Below are positions 8,082-15,660 of a stretch of DNA of 42,407 bases, in pieces; position 1 is the stretch's first letter, and every line of letters starts with the position of its first letter. A program made the position numbers and the translations under genes. The notes beneath the pieces are model-generated. The model had not been told where the DNA came from and searched no databases. It saw nothing but the letters and a program-made list of their open reading frames with translations. Source of the DNA: an uncultured Pelagibacteraceae bacterium (GTDB taxonomy: Bacteria > Pseudomonadota > Alphaproteobacteria > Pelagibacterales > Pelagibacteraceae); assembly GCA_902630665.1 (NCBI GenBank), contig CACOVP010000007.1:1-42407 (forward strand), given 5' to 3'.

Positions 8082-8916
8082 AAAAAAAATTGCTATACAA
8101 GGTGAACTTGGAGCATATTCTCATATTGCAGTTGAAAATCTTTATAAAAATGCAGAGATAAAAACCTGCCCCACTTTTGAGGAAACTTTTGAACAAGCTT
8201 ATAAAGATTCTGATTATAAAATAGTAATACCTATAGAGAACTCTCTTGCAGGAAGGGTGGCTGATATTCACTATTTATTGCCAAAATACAAACTACAAAT
8301 TCACGGTGAGCATTTCCAGGTAGTTGAACACAATTTGTTATGTAAAAGGGATGCGAAAATTGAAGACATAAAATTTGTAAGAAGTCATGCTCAAGCTATA
8401 GGCCAATGCCAAAATATAATTAATAAAAAAAAATTTAAGCCAATAATTTCAGCAGATACAGCAGGCTCAGCAAAAGATTTAGCTGAAGGTAACGATAAAA
8501 CTATTGCAGCAATTGCTTCAGAACTTTCTGCAAAAATTTATAATCTAAAGATACTAGAAAAAAATATCGAAGATGAAAAAGGAAACGTAACTAGATTTTT
8601 AATAATGGGAAAAAGCATAGAGCAACCCGAATTTAGCAAACAAAAAAATTTCATTACAAGTTGTATATTTAGAGTAAAAAGCGAACCATCAGCTTTGTAT
8701 AAATGTTTAGGAGGTTTCGCAACCAACCAGGTAAATTTGACAAAGCTTGAGAGTTTTTCAGTTAAAAATACTTTTGATCAAGCAAACTTTTATTTAGATC
8801 TAGAGGGTCACATAGAGCAACCTGGGGTAAAAAAAGCATTAGAGGAACTTGGTTTTCATACCGAAACTTTAGATATTTTGGGAGTTTATGAAGCTTCAAA
8901 TTTTAGACAAAAATAG
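8074..8916 (+). CDS. pheA: prephenate dehydratase
   Basis: Converts prephenate to phenylpyruvate in phenylalanine synthesis. The 280-residue protein has the catalytic dehydratase lobes (IAIQGELGAYSHIA at the N-terminus, IPIENSLAGRV, and the diagnostic TRFL in NVTRFLIMG near residue 173). A C-terminal ACT domain (about 190-275) carries NLTKLES in the place of the E. coli ESRP phenylalanine-binding motif, as in other alphaproteobacteria. There is no chorismate mutase domain, so this is the monofunctional type. It overlaps kdsB by 8 bases, so the two are co-expressed. Feedback inhibition by phenylalanine through the ACT domain is expected from family knowledge. Confidence 0.93.
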   Translation: MSKKKIAIQGELGAYSHIAVENLYKNAEIKTCPTFEETFEQAYKDSDYKIVIPIENSLAGRVADIHYLLPKYKLQIHGEHFQVVEHNLLCKRDAKIEDIKFVRSHAQAIGQCQNIINKKKFKPIISADTAGSAKDLAEGNDKTIAAIASELSAKIYNLKILEKNIEDEKGNVTRFLIMGKSIEQPEFSKQKNFITSCIFRVKSEPSALYKCLGGFATNQVNLTKLESFSVKNTFDQANFYLDLEGHIEQPGVKKALEELGFHTETLDILGVYEASNFRQK

Positions 8917-8938
8917 TCCACAAATTTCAATTCTACTA

Positions 8939-8968
8939 TTGTAGTATTTAAATTTATCTTGATATACT
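8939..8968 (+). promoter_or_regulatory. promoter of SRP RNA (and probably dnaX)
   Basis: TTGTAG (8939-8944), an 18-base spacer and TATACT (8963-8968) make a good sigma-70-like promoter. Initiation about 7 bases downstream would fall at 8975, the first paired base of the SRP RNA stem, which supports both calls. Confidence 0.65.
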
Positions 8969-8974
8969 CCTTTT

Positions 8975-9064
8975 GAGGTTGGCATCAGGTGAATCTTTCA
9001 TAAACCCGGTCAGGTCTGAAAAGAAGCAGCCGTAGTGAAAATTGTTCAGGTTGTTGCCTGCCTC
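8975..9064 (+). ncRNA. ffs: small (4.5S-type) signal recognition particle RNA
   Basis: The conserved domain IV core is obvious: GGTCAGG at 9008-9014, a GAAA (GNRA) tetraloop at 9018-9021 closed by C-G and U-A pairs, then AAGCAGCC, corresponding to the Ffh-binding helix of 4.5S RNA. The ends pair as GAGG..GGCA (from 8975) with GCCTGCCTC (to 9064), giving one long hairpin of about 90 nucleotides without an Alu domain. The GAAA loop replaces the more common GGAA. It works with Ffh and FtsY in co-translational membrane targeting. No terminator separates it from dnaX, 12 bases downstream. Confidence 0.93.
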
Positions 9065-9075
9065 TAGAATTATAA

Positions 9076-10755
9076 ATGACAAACAAAATTTTAGCTTTAA
9101 AGTATAGACCTCAAGATTTTAAAGACTTAATAGGTCAAGAGGTAATGGCTCAGACAATAATAAACGCCATTAAGTTAAACAAGACTCCAAACGCCTATCT
9201 TTTAACTGGAATAAGGGGAGTGGGTAAAACCACAACAGCTAGATTAATAGCTAAATCTTTAAATTGTGAAAAAAATAAAAACCCAAAGATAAATTGTTTA
9301 GAAAATAATTTTTGTAATACTTGTCGTGAAATTATAAATTCAAATCATATTGATGTTCTAGAGATGGATGCTGCTTCAAAAACAGGTATTGATGATATAA
9401 GAGAACTTATCGAAAATTCTAAGTATAGCCCAACAAGTGCAAATTATAAGATATTTATTATAGATGAAGTTCATATGCTTTCAAAGCAAGCTTTTAACGG
9501 GTTACTTAAAACTCTAGAAGAACCTCCACCAAGTTTGAAATTTATTTTAGCAACAACAGAAGTTAGAAAAATACCAGTTACAATTTTATCTCGTTGCCAA
9601 AGATTCGATCTTAAAAGAGTAAACGTAGAATTACTTTTTAATCATTTAAAAAAAATATCTAAATTAGAGAAAGGAAGTATTTCGGATGATGCTTTAAAAC
9701 TAATCGCTAAATCCTCTGAAGGATCAGTAAGAGACTCTATTTCTTTATTAGATCGGGCTTTAATTTCACGACCAAATCAAAATAACAATCAAATAGAAGA
9801 ACAAGACGTTCGAGAAATGCTTGGTCTAGCGGATAAAGCTAAAGTTATTTTCTTATTTAAAGAAATTCTTAATGGCAATGAAAAAGAGTCTTTAAAATAT
9901 ATGAAAGAGCTTATCAATGACGGTTTGGATGCGAAAAATTTTCTTAACGATATTTTAGAAATATTATACATATTCAGCAGAAGAATAAATCTTGGTCCTA
10001 TAGAAAAAGATATGTCGATTTCCGATACGGAAATAAAGATGGTTGATGACTATTCTAAGAATATAGATATGCAAGACATAGGTTTATTTTGGCAACTAAC
10101 TATTAAAACAATTGATGATTTAAGATTAGTAGGTAATGAAAATTTAACTTTAGAGATGTATATAATGCAGCTAGTCCATTTAAAAAATTTAGATCAAACA
10201 GAAAAAGTAGATAACAAAACTCATTATTCTGACACAGATCAAGAAAACTTAATTGGAAAAAAAATAAAAGAAAAAGAAAAGTCTTATGCTGATAGTATAC
10301 TTGACAAAGTAAAAAATCAGTTAAAAAGTACAGATCAATTAAAAACTAATCCTGTAAAAAGTTTTACTTCTGAAAAAAATTTACCTATTTTCGAAATAAA
10401 AAGCTTTCAGGATTTAATTAAGATCGCGAGCAATGAAAAAGAAATTGAGTTAAAATATGATTTAGAACGCAATGTTAAATTAGTCAGTTTTAATAAAGGA
10501 TCAATAGATATAAGTTTTAACGAAAAACTTAACAAAAACTTCATTAAAAATTTAACTGAAAAACTACTACAATGGACTGGTGAAAGATGGATTATATCTT
10601 TAAGTAAAAATACTGAAGCTAAAAGTATTTATGAAAAAAATTTAGAAAATAAAAACGATTTAATTAAAGATTTTAAAAATAGTAAAATTTCAAAAAATCT
10701 TGAAAGTGCATTTCCAGACGCAAAACTAATAGATATTAAAAAAGAGGTAGATTAA
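9076..10755 (+). CDS. dnaX: DNA polymerase III gamma/tau subunit
   Basis: Clamp-loader ATPase of 559 residues. Domain I-II AAA+ features are visible: Walker A GIRGVGKTTT (45-54), zinc-binding cysteines Cys64, Cys74, Cys80 and Cys83, Walker B IIDEVHML (128-135), the LEEPP segment and the SRC arginine finger (172-174). Domain III extends to about residue 365. The charged, low-complexity domain IV-V region (from about 390) is the tau-specific part that contacts DnaB and the polymerase. An A8 run at 10257-10264 lies just after domain III and could support slippage to a gamma-length product. It is tightly linked to ybaB and recR, and follows the SRP RNA gene with no terminator. Confidence 0.95.
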   Translation: MTNKILALKYRPQDFKDLIGQEVMAQTIINAIKLNKTPNAYLLTGIRGVGKTTTARLIAKSLNCEKNKNPKINCLENNFCNTCREIINSNHIDVLEMDAASKTGIDDIRELIENSKYSPTSANYKIFIIDEVHMLSKQAFNGLLKTLEEPPPSLKFILATTEVRKIPVTILSRCQRFDLKRVNVELLFNHLKKISKLEKGSISDDALKLIAKSSEGSVRDSISLLDRALISRPNQNNNQIEEQDVREMLGLADKAKVIFLFKEILNGNEKESLKYMKELINDGLDAKNFLNDILEILYIFSRRINLGPIEKDMSISDTEIKMVDDYSKNIDMQDIGLFWQLTIKTIDDLRLVGNENLTLEMYIMQLVHLKNLDQTEKVDNKTHYSDTDQENLIGKKIKEKEKSYADSILDKVKNQLKSTDQLKTNPVKSFTSEKNLPIFEIKSFQDLIKIASNEKEIELKYDLERNVKLVSFNKGSIDISFNEKLNKNFIKNLTEKLLQWTGERWIISLSKNTEAKSIYEKNLENKNDLIKDFKNSKISKNLESAFPDAKLIDIKKEVD

Positions 10756-11076
10756 ATGACCAACTTTTCAGATATGTTATCTAAAGCAAAAGCAATGCAA
10801 GAAAAAATGAGAGAGGCACAAGATAAAATCAAAAGTATCGAAGTTCAAGGCATGTCTGGCGGAAATTTAGTAACAGTAACTTTAACCGGTGATTATGAGC
10901 TTAAGTCAATATTAATTTCGGAAAGTGCAAAAAAAGAAAGCCAAGATATTATAAATGATTTAATCATTGCCGCTTATAACAATGCTAAAGAAAATCTTAA
11001 AAAAAGATCTGCAGAGGAATTAACTAAGGTAACCGGTGGACTAAATTTCCCCCCAGATTTTAAAATACCTTTTTAA
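10756..11076 (+). CDS. ybaB: nucleoid-associated protein, YbaB/EbfC family
   Basis: A 106-residue homodimeric DNA-binding protein. The family pattern is clear: an N-terminal helix MLSKAKAMQEKMREAQ, a strand carrying VQGMSGGNLVTVTLTGDYEL, a helix with NDLIIAAYNNAKENLKK and a C-terminal tail with GGLNFPPDFKIPF. The family binds DNA and affects nucleoid structure and gene expression, and is nearly always encoded between dnaX and recR, as here. The ATG immediately follows the dnaX stop, and the stop overlaps the recR ATG by one base. It may also act in recombinational repair with RecR, an inference from gene order. Confidence 0.93.
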   Translation: MTNFSDMLSKAKAMQEKMREAQDKIKSIEVQGMSGGNLVTVTLTGDYELKSILISESAKKESQDIINDLIIAAYNNAKENLKKRSAEELTKVTGGLNFPPDFKIPF

Positions 11077-11681
11077 TGGATAATAATATCCCTGAAATAA
11101 ACGAACTTATTAAACAATTTTCTAAGCTGCCTGGTTTAGGACCTAAATCAGCTAAAAGAATAATTTTAAAATTAATTAATAACAAAGAAAATATGGTAAA
11201 GCCTTTGGCAAAATCTTTAGCCCAGGTTTACAAAAAAGTAGTCCGCTGTACAGAGTGTGGAAATTTAAAAATTATTGATGTAGATTGTTTGTGTTCAAAA
11301 GATAACTCATATGATAAAATTTGTGTTGTAGAAAATTTGGCTGATATGTGGGTAATAGATTCGGCACAAATTTATAAAGGTCATTATCACATTCTAGGTG
11401 GTACTTTAAATTCAAACGAAAACTATGAGCAAAAAAATTTACTAATCGAGTCATTACTTAAAAGAATAAAAAAAAATAATCTTAAAGAAGTAATTATTGC
11501 AACTAGTGCTACAGTTGAAGGTCAAACTACTGCGCATTATATAGAGGACACAATCAAAAATGACAAAATTAAAATAACCAAATTAGCGCAAGGGCTTCCT
11601 GTTGGAGGAGAAATAGAACAGCTTGATGATGGTACTCTACTATCAGCTTTTAAAAACAGAGTTCCGGTAACGGACAATTAA
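11076..11681 (+). CDS. recR: recombination mediator RecR
   Basis: RecFOR-pathway protein of 201 residues that helps load RecA onto gapped DNA. It contains the N-terminal helix-hairpin-helix [12 protein letters not shown], a C4 zinc finger (Cys at CTECG and DVDCLC, about residues 54-71), and a Toprim domain starting [11 protein letters not shown] and including YHILGG and [19 protein letters not shown]. The length is standard. Its TAA shares the TTAA at 11678-11681 with the stop of the convergent glcB gene, so the two genes overlap by 4 bases. It is co-transcribed with dnaX and ybaB. Confidence 0.95.
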   Translation: MDNNIPEINELIKQFSKLPGLGPKSAKRIILKLINNKENMVKPLAKSLAQVYKKVVRCTECGNLKIIDVDCLCSKDNSYDKICVVENLADMWVIDSAQIYKGHYHILGGTLNSNENYEQKNLLIESLLKRIKKNNLKEVIIATSATVEGQTTAHYIEDTIKNDKIKITKLAQGLPVGGEIEQLDDGTLLSAFKNRVPVTDN

Positions 11682-13822
11682 ACAAGTGCTTTTTTTTCAA
11701 GCCTTTTTTTATGTAATAAAGGCTCAGTATATCCCGAGGGTTGAACCGCACCCTTAAAAACAAGATCACAAGCAGCTGAAAAAGCTATGGAATTTTCAAA
11801 GTCTTCAGACATTTTTTTGTATTCAGGATCATTCTTATTTTGGTTATCTACAATTTTAGCCATTTTTTTCATCACACTCATGACTTGATCTTTGTTGCAA
11901 ATCCCGTGATGAAGCCAGTTTGCTATATGTTGTGAGGAAATTCTTAGAGTAGCTCTATCTTCCATTAAACCTATATTATTAATATCCGGAACTTTTGAGC
12001 AACCTACACCTTGATCCACCCATCTTACTACGTAACCTAAAATCCCCTGAGCATTATTTTCTAGTTCTCGGTTGATGTCCTGTATTGACCAATTAGGTCT
12101 GTCTGCTTTAGGAATCTCTAAAATATCTTCAACTTTAGCTTGGTCTCTTTTTTTAATTTTGTTTTGTTCTAAAAATACATTTATTTTGTGATAGTGTAGT
12201 GAGTGTAATGCTGCTGCAGTAGGTGAGGGAACCCAAGCACAATTAGCTCCTGATTTTGGGTGAGTTATTTTTTGATCCATCATATTCGCCATTTGATCAG
12301 GCATAGCCCACATTCCTTTGCCGATTTGTGCCTTACCTGAAAATCCACATTTTAAACCTACATCAACGTTCCAATTTTCATATGCATTCAACCATTTTGA
12401 TTTTTTCATTTCTCCTTTGAAAATCATTGGGCCAGCTTCAAAAGAGGTATGCATTTCGTCTCCTGTTCGATCTAAGAAACCTGTATTAATAAAAACAATT
12501 CTATTTTTTACTTGCCTTATACATTCTTTTAAATTTACAGTAGTCCTTCGTTCTTCATCCATAATGCCTACTTTTATAGAATATTTTTCCATACCCAATG
12601 CTTTTTCAACTTTTTCAAATAATTTATTAGTAAAAGCAACCTCTTCAGGACCATGCATTTTAGGTTTTACAATATAAATTGAACCAGTTCTTGAATTTTT
12701 CTTATTTTTAAAATCATGTAATGCACATAGACTCGATATAAATGCATCTAAAATTCCCTCAGGTATTTCTGACCCATCTTTTAGGATAATCGAAGGATTT
12801 TTCATTAGATGTCCTACATTTCTATTTAAGAGAAGAGCTCTTCCGTGTAAGAAAATTTTTTTCCCCTCTTTTGAGATATAACTTCTGTCTGGATTTAATT
12901 TTCTAGTAAATTTTTTTCCATTTTTTTCAATATCAGCAGTAAGATTACCTTTCATTAAACCTAACCAGTTACGATAACATTTCACTTTATCTTTCGCATC
13001 TACTGCAGCAACAGAGTCTTCATTATCAATTATTGTTGATATTGCAGACTCGGTGATTACGTCTGAAATATGTGCTTTATCGTCTTTACCCACCTCAGTC
13101 TCTGGATCTATAATGATATCTATATGAAGGTTATTATTTTTGATTAATATTGAATTAGGTTTTTTTTTATCGCCATTATAACCTACAAATTGACTATTAT
13201 CTTTAAGGAGACTTTTTTCTGATCCACTAAAAAAAACTAATTTATCACCTTCAACAATAATTTTTGTAATTTTTTGCCAGTCTGATTTTATCAAAGGAAA
13301 ATTTTGATTAAAAAAATTTTTTACATATTCTCTTACTTTATTAGCTCTAACAATATTATACTCATTAGTTTTTTCACCAGGAATAATATCAGTACCATAT
13401 AATGAATCATAAAGGCTTACCCACCTCGCATTTGCTGCGTTTAAAGCATATCGAGCATTATCAACCGGTACAACTAATTGTGGACCGGCAACCGAAGTAA
13501 TCTCTTTGTCAACGTTAGAAGTCTCAATTTTAAAATCATTTTCTTCTTTGATTAAATAATCTATTGATTTTAAAAATTCTATATAACCTGATTTGTCAAA
13601 TTCTTTCCCTTTATTTAATTTATGCCACTCATCTATTTTTTTTTGTATTTGTTCTCTCTTCTCAACAAGACTTTTATTTATAGGAGAAAGTTCATGTACT
13701 ACATCAGAAAAATTTTGCCAAAACTCTTCGTGTTTGATTTTTGTTCCTGGCAACACTTCGTCATTAATAAATTTGTACAAAGTGAGACTAATTTTTAAGC
13801 CGTTTTTATCTACAGTATTCAT
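11678..13822 (-). CDS. glcB: malate synthase G
   Basis: Condenses glyoxylate and acetyl-CoA to malate in the cytosol; 714 residues, close to the 723 of E. coli GlcB and much longer than the A form. Visible features include [10 protein letters not shown] with the catalytic-region arginine, [35 protein letters not shown], and [21 protein letters not shown] near residue 632 with the general-base Asp. No isocitrate lyase is in the window, so glyoxylate may come from that enzyme or from glycolate/glycine metabolism. Only 62 bases separate it from divergent accA, too short for the glycine riboswitch reported before this gene in Pelagibacter ubique. Confidence 0.95.
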   Translation of the reverse strand: MNTVDKNGLKISLTLYKFINDEVLPGTKIKHEEFWQNFSDVVHELSPINKSLVEKREQIQKKIDEWHKLNKGKEFDKSGYIEFLKSIDYLIKEENDFKIETSNVDKEITSVAGPQLVVPVDNARYALNAANARWVSLYDSLYGTDIIPGEKTNEYNIVRANKVREYVKNFFNQNFPLIKSDWQKITKIIVEGDKLVFFSGSEKSLLKDNSQFVGYNGDKKKPNSILIKNNNLHIDIIIDPETEVGKDDKAHISDVITESAISTIIDNEDSVAAVDAKDKVKCYRNWLGLMKGNLTADIEKNGKKFTRKLNPDRSYISKEGKKIFLHGRALLLNRNVGHLMKNPSIILKDGSEIPEGILDAFISSLCALHDFKNKKNSRTGSIYIVKPKMHGPEEVAFTNKLFEKVEKALGMEKYSIKVGIMDEERRTTVNLKECIRQVKNRIVFINTGFLDRTGDEMHTSFEAGPMIFKGEMKKSKWLNAYENWNVDVGLKCGFSGKAQIGKGMWAMPDQMANMMDQKITHPKSGANCAWVPSPTAAALHSLHYHKINVFLEQNKIKKRDQAKVEDILEIPKADRPNWSIQDINRELENNAQGILGYVVRWVDQGVGCSKVPDINNIGLMEDRATLRISSQHIANWLHHGICNKDQVMSVMKKMAKIVDNQNKNDPEYKKMSEDFENSIAFSAACDLVFKGAVQPSGYTEPLLHKKRLEKKALV

Positions 13823-13884
13823 ATATTAGCCGACATTTACATTATTTTGTAATATAATAATACTATTAAAATTGTACCAATATT

Positions 13885-14991
13885 ATGAAAAACTATTTGG
13901 ATTTTGAAAAAGAAATTAAAGAATTAGAGCAAGAAGTTGATGGATTAAAAAGCCCATTTGGTTCAGAGGGAATTTCTGAAGTTGATACAAAAAAAATTAA
14001 AGATACTCAATTTGAATTAAATCAAAAACTAGATGAAGTTTACTCAAATTTAAATAATTGGCAAAGAACACAAGTAGCCAGACATGAAGATAGACCAAAA
14101 GCTAATTTTTATATAAACAAAATTTTTTCACAATTTACTCTTCTTTCAGGAGATCGGTATTTTGGAGATGATAAATCAGTAATCGCAGGTTTTGGATTGA
14201 TAGACAACAAATCTGTTTTAGTAATTGGTCAAGAAAAAGGAGATGATTTAAACAGCAGAATAGAAAGAAATTTTGGAATGATGCGTCCAGAGGGATATAG
14301 AAAATGTATCAGATTAATGAAGCTTGCTGATAGATTTCAGATACCAGTAGTAAGTTTTATAGATACTCCAGGAGCTTTTCCAGGTTTAGGTGCCGAACAA
14401 AGAGGACAAGCGTCTGCAATAGCAAATTCAATTGAATGCTGCATGTCGTTAATGGTTCCAAATATTTCAATAATAATTGGAGAGGGAGGGTCAGGTGGTG
14501 CGATTGCTTTAGCATCATCTAATAAAGTAATTATGTTAGAAAACTCAATTTACTCAGTAATATCTCCTGAGGGATGTGCATCAATACTTTGGCGAGATCC
14601 AAGCAAATCTTTACAAGCAGCAGAAGCTATGAAGCTTACAGCTCATGATCTTTTAAAACTAAAAATTATTGATGAGGTAATTCCTGAACCTTTAGGTGGA
14701 GCCCACAGAGATCCTGAGAGTATAGCTGCTGATATTAAGCAATCAATAATTAAAAATCTAAAAGTTTTTGAAAGTTTTGGTAAACATGAAATTTTTGAAC
14801 ACAGGAAAGCTAAATTTCTTCAAATAGGAAGAGACAAAGGTTTTAGCAAATCAACTAATCTAAGCGAGGGTGGATTAAGTTATCAAGACTCAAAGTTTGA
14901 AAATTTTAAGATACACATTGATAAAAATAAATACCTATACGGTGGTTTAGGACTTGTTGCTATTGCTAGCTTAATCGCTCTTTTATCCTAG
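13885..14991 (+). CDS. accA: acetyl-CoA carboxylase carboxyltransferase subunit alpha with C-terminal membrane tail
   Basis: Residues 1-317 are a normal AccA, the subunit that with AccD transfers the carboxyl group from biotin to acetyl-CoA. Motifs include the N-terminal amphipathic helix, FIDTPGAFPGLGAEQRGQ, IIIGEGGSGGAIALA and VISPEGCASILWRD. Ordinary AccA proteins end near here. This one continues for about 51 residues: a polar linker (318-349) and then a hydrophobic Gly/Leu/Ala/Ile stretch (about 350-368) that ends the protein, looking like a tail anchor. No frameshift or second domain is seen. The promoter candidate TACTAT (13861-13866) gives a leader of about 12 bases. It is transcribed divergently from glcB. 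Confidence 0.93.
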   Translation: MKNYLDFEKEIKELEQEVDGLKSPFGSEGISEVDTKKIKDTQFELNQKLDEVYSNLNNWQRTQVARHEDRPKANFYINKIFSQFTLLSGDRYFGDDKSVIAGFGLIDNKSVLVIGQEKGDDLNSRIERNFGMMRPEGYRKCIRLMKLADRFQIPVVSFIDTPGAFPGLGAEQRGQASAIANSIECCMSLMVPNISIIIGEGGSGGAIALASSNKVIMLENSIYSVISPEGCASILWRDPSKSLQAAEAMKLTAHDLLKLKIIDEVIPEPLGGAHRDPESIAADIKQSIIKNLKVFESFGKHEIFEHRKAKFLQIGRDKGFSKSTNLSEGGLSYQDSKFENFKIHIDKNKYLYGGLGLVAIASLIALLS

Positions 14992-15073
14992 TATTGTTGC
15001 AAAAAAACAATTGCGTCAAATTTTATAATTCTACTATTGACTTTCATGAAGCAAATCTATTTAAGGTGTTCAG

Positions 15074-15093
15074 GATTAGCTTTAAAGCTAATC
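15074..15093 (+). promoter_or_regulatory. perfect 20-base palindrome in the cspA leader
   Basis: GATTAGCTTT (15074-15083) and AAAGCTAATC (15084-15093) are exact reverse complements with no gap. It lies 31 bases before the cspA ATG and downstream of a TATAAT box at 15024-15029, so it would be transcribed in the leader. It could be a cold-sensitive RNA hairpin or a DNA operator for a dimeric regulator. There is no T-run behind it, so it is not an intrinsic terminator. Confidence 0.45.
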
Positions 15094-15124
15094 AAAGTTA
15101 ATAAAAAAAAGGAAAACTACAAAT

Positions 15125-15337
15125 ATGAGTACACTAAAAGGTAAAGTAAAGTGGTTCAATGGCACTAAAGGATATGGTTTCATTGAAAGAGAAGACAAAG
15201 AAAAAGACGTGTTCGTCCATTCTTCTGCTGTTAGGGAAGCTGGTTTAAAGTATTTAAACGAGGGTGATGAGTTAACGTTTGAAGTGGAGAGCACAGAAAA
15301 AGGTCCTTCAGCAGTAAAACTGCAGAAAACATCTTAA
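15125..15337 (+). CDS. cspA: cold-shock protein, CspA family
   Basis: A single cold-shock domain of 70 residues. RNP1 is present as KGYGFIERE (residues 16-24) and RNP2 as VFVHSSAV (30-37), preceded by the invariant [14 protein letters not shown] start. The family binds single-stranded DNA and RNA and acts as an RNA chaperone or antiterminator. It is preceded by AAGGAAAA (15109-15116), one of the better ribosome-binding sites in this window, and by a roughly 95-base leader containing a 20-base palindrome, the kind of long structured leader typical of cold-regulated csp genes. Whether it is cold-induced or constitutive cannot be told from sequence. Confidence 0.93.
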   Translation: MSTLKGKVKWFNGTKGYGFIEREDKEKDVFVHSSAVREAGLKYLNEGDELTFEVESTEKGPSAVKLQKTS

Positions 15338-15579
15338 TCTAAATTTCCAAAAATCACTGATTATCGGGACATTAACTTTAGTCTTAACTATTATTATTGT
15401 CCCGCTAATTTCATCTTGAAATAGACACAATTATTTTCTAAAAAGTTCTTATGATTATTGATAAGAGAATCATTTCAACAATTAGATCTCATTCGCATAG
15501 AATGCACGCTAGGCTATTGCTTAGCTTGTAATCAAAAATATATAAATTTACTAAAAATTAAGATAAAAATAACAGGGAT
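15338..15579. other. longest intergenic stretch: hairpins, no gene seen
   Basis: No ORF is convincing here. Hairpins are visible: CGGGACA/TGTCCCG (15365-15371 with 15398-15404, 26-base loop), ATGATT/AATCAT (15451-15456 with 15468-15473), GCAT-AGA-ATGC (15495-15505) and GCTAGGC-TATT-GCTTAGC (15508-15525). None is followed by a clear T-run. The last three lie in tandem and are less AT-rich than their surroundings, so a small RNA or a processed leader of the tRNA-His transcript is possible. Confidence 0.3.
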
Positions 15580-15656
15580 GCAGCAGTAGCTCAGTTGGTT
15601 AGAGCACTAGTTTGTGGAACTAGGGGTCGGTGGTTCGAATCCACCCTGCTGTACCA
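15580..15656 (+). tRNA. tRNA-His (anticodon GTG)
   Basis: A full cloverleaf of 77 bases: acceptor GCAGCAG pairs with CTGCTGT, D arm GCTC/GAGC, anticodon stem CTAGT/ACTAG with loop TTGTGGA (GTG at 15614-15616), and T arm GGTGG-TTCGAAT-CCACC. CCA is encoded (15654-15656). Unlike most bacterial tRNA-His, the base before position 1 is T rather than G and the discriminator is A73, not C73. This matches the derived alphaproteobacterial type that lacks the G-1 identity element. It is followed after 4 bases by the hisS start codon. Confidence 0.96.
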
Positions 15657-15660
15657 AAAA

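Noticed and set aside
12318-12677. Plus-strand ORF inside glcB
   Set aside because: It is antisense to a strongly conserved malate synthase region, and no protein family is recognisable.
15595-15660. Longer hisS start inside the tRNA
   Set aside because: The extra 22 residues translate tRNA-His sequence and have no match to HisRS; ATG 15661 is used.
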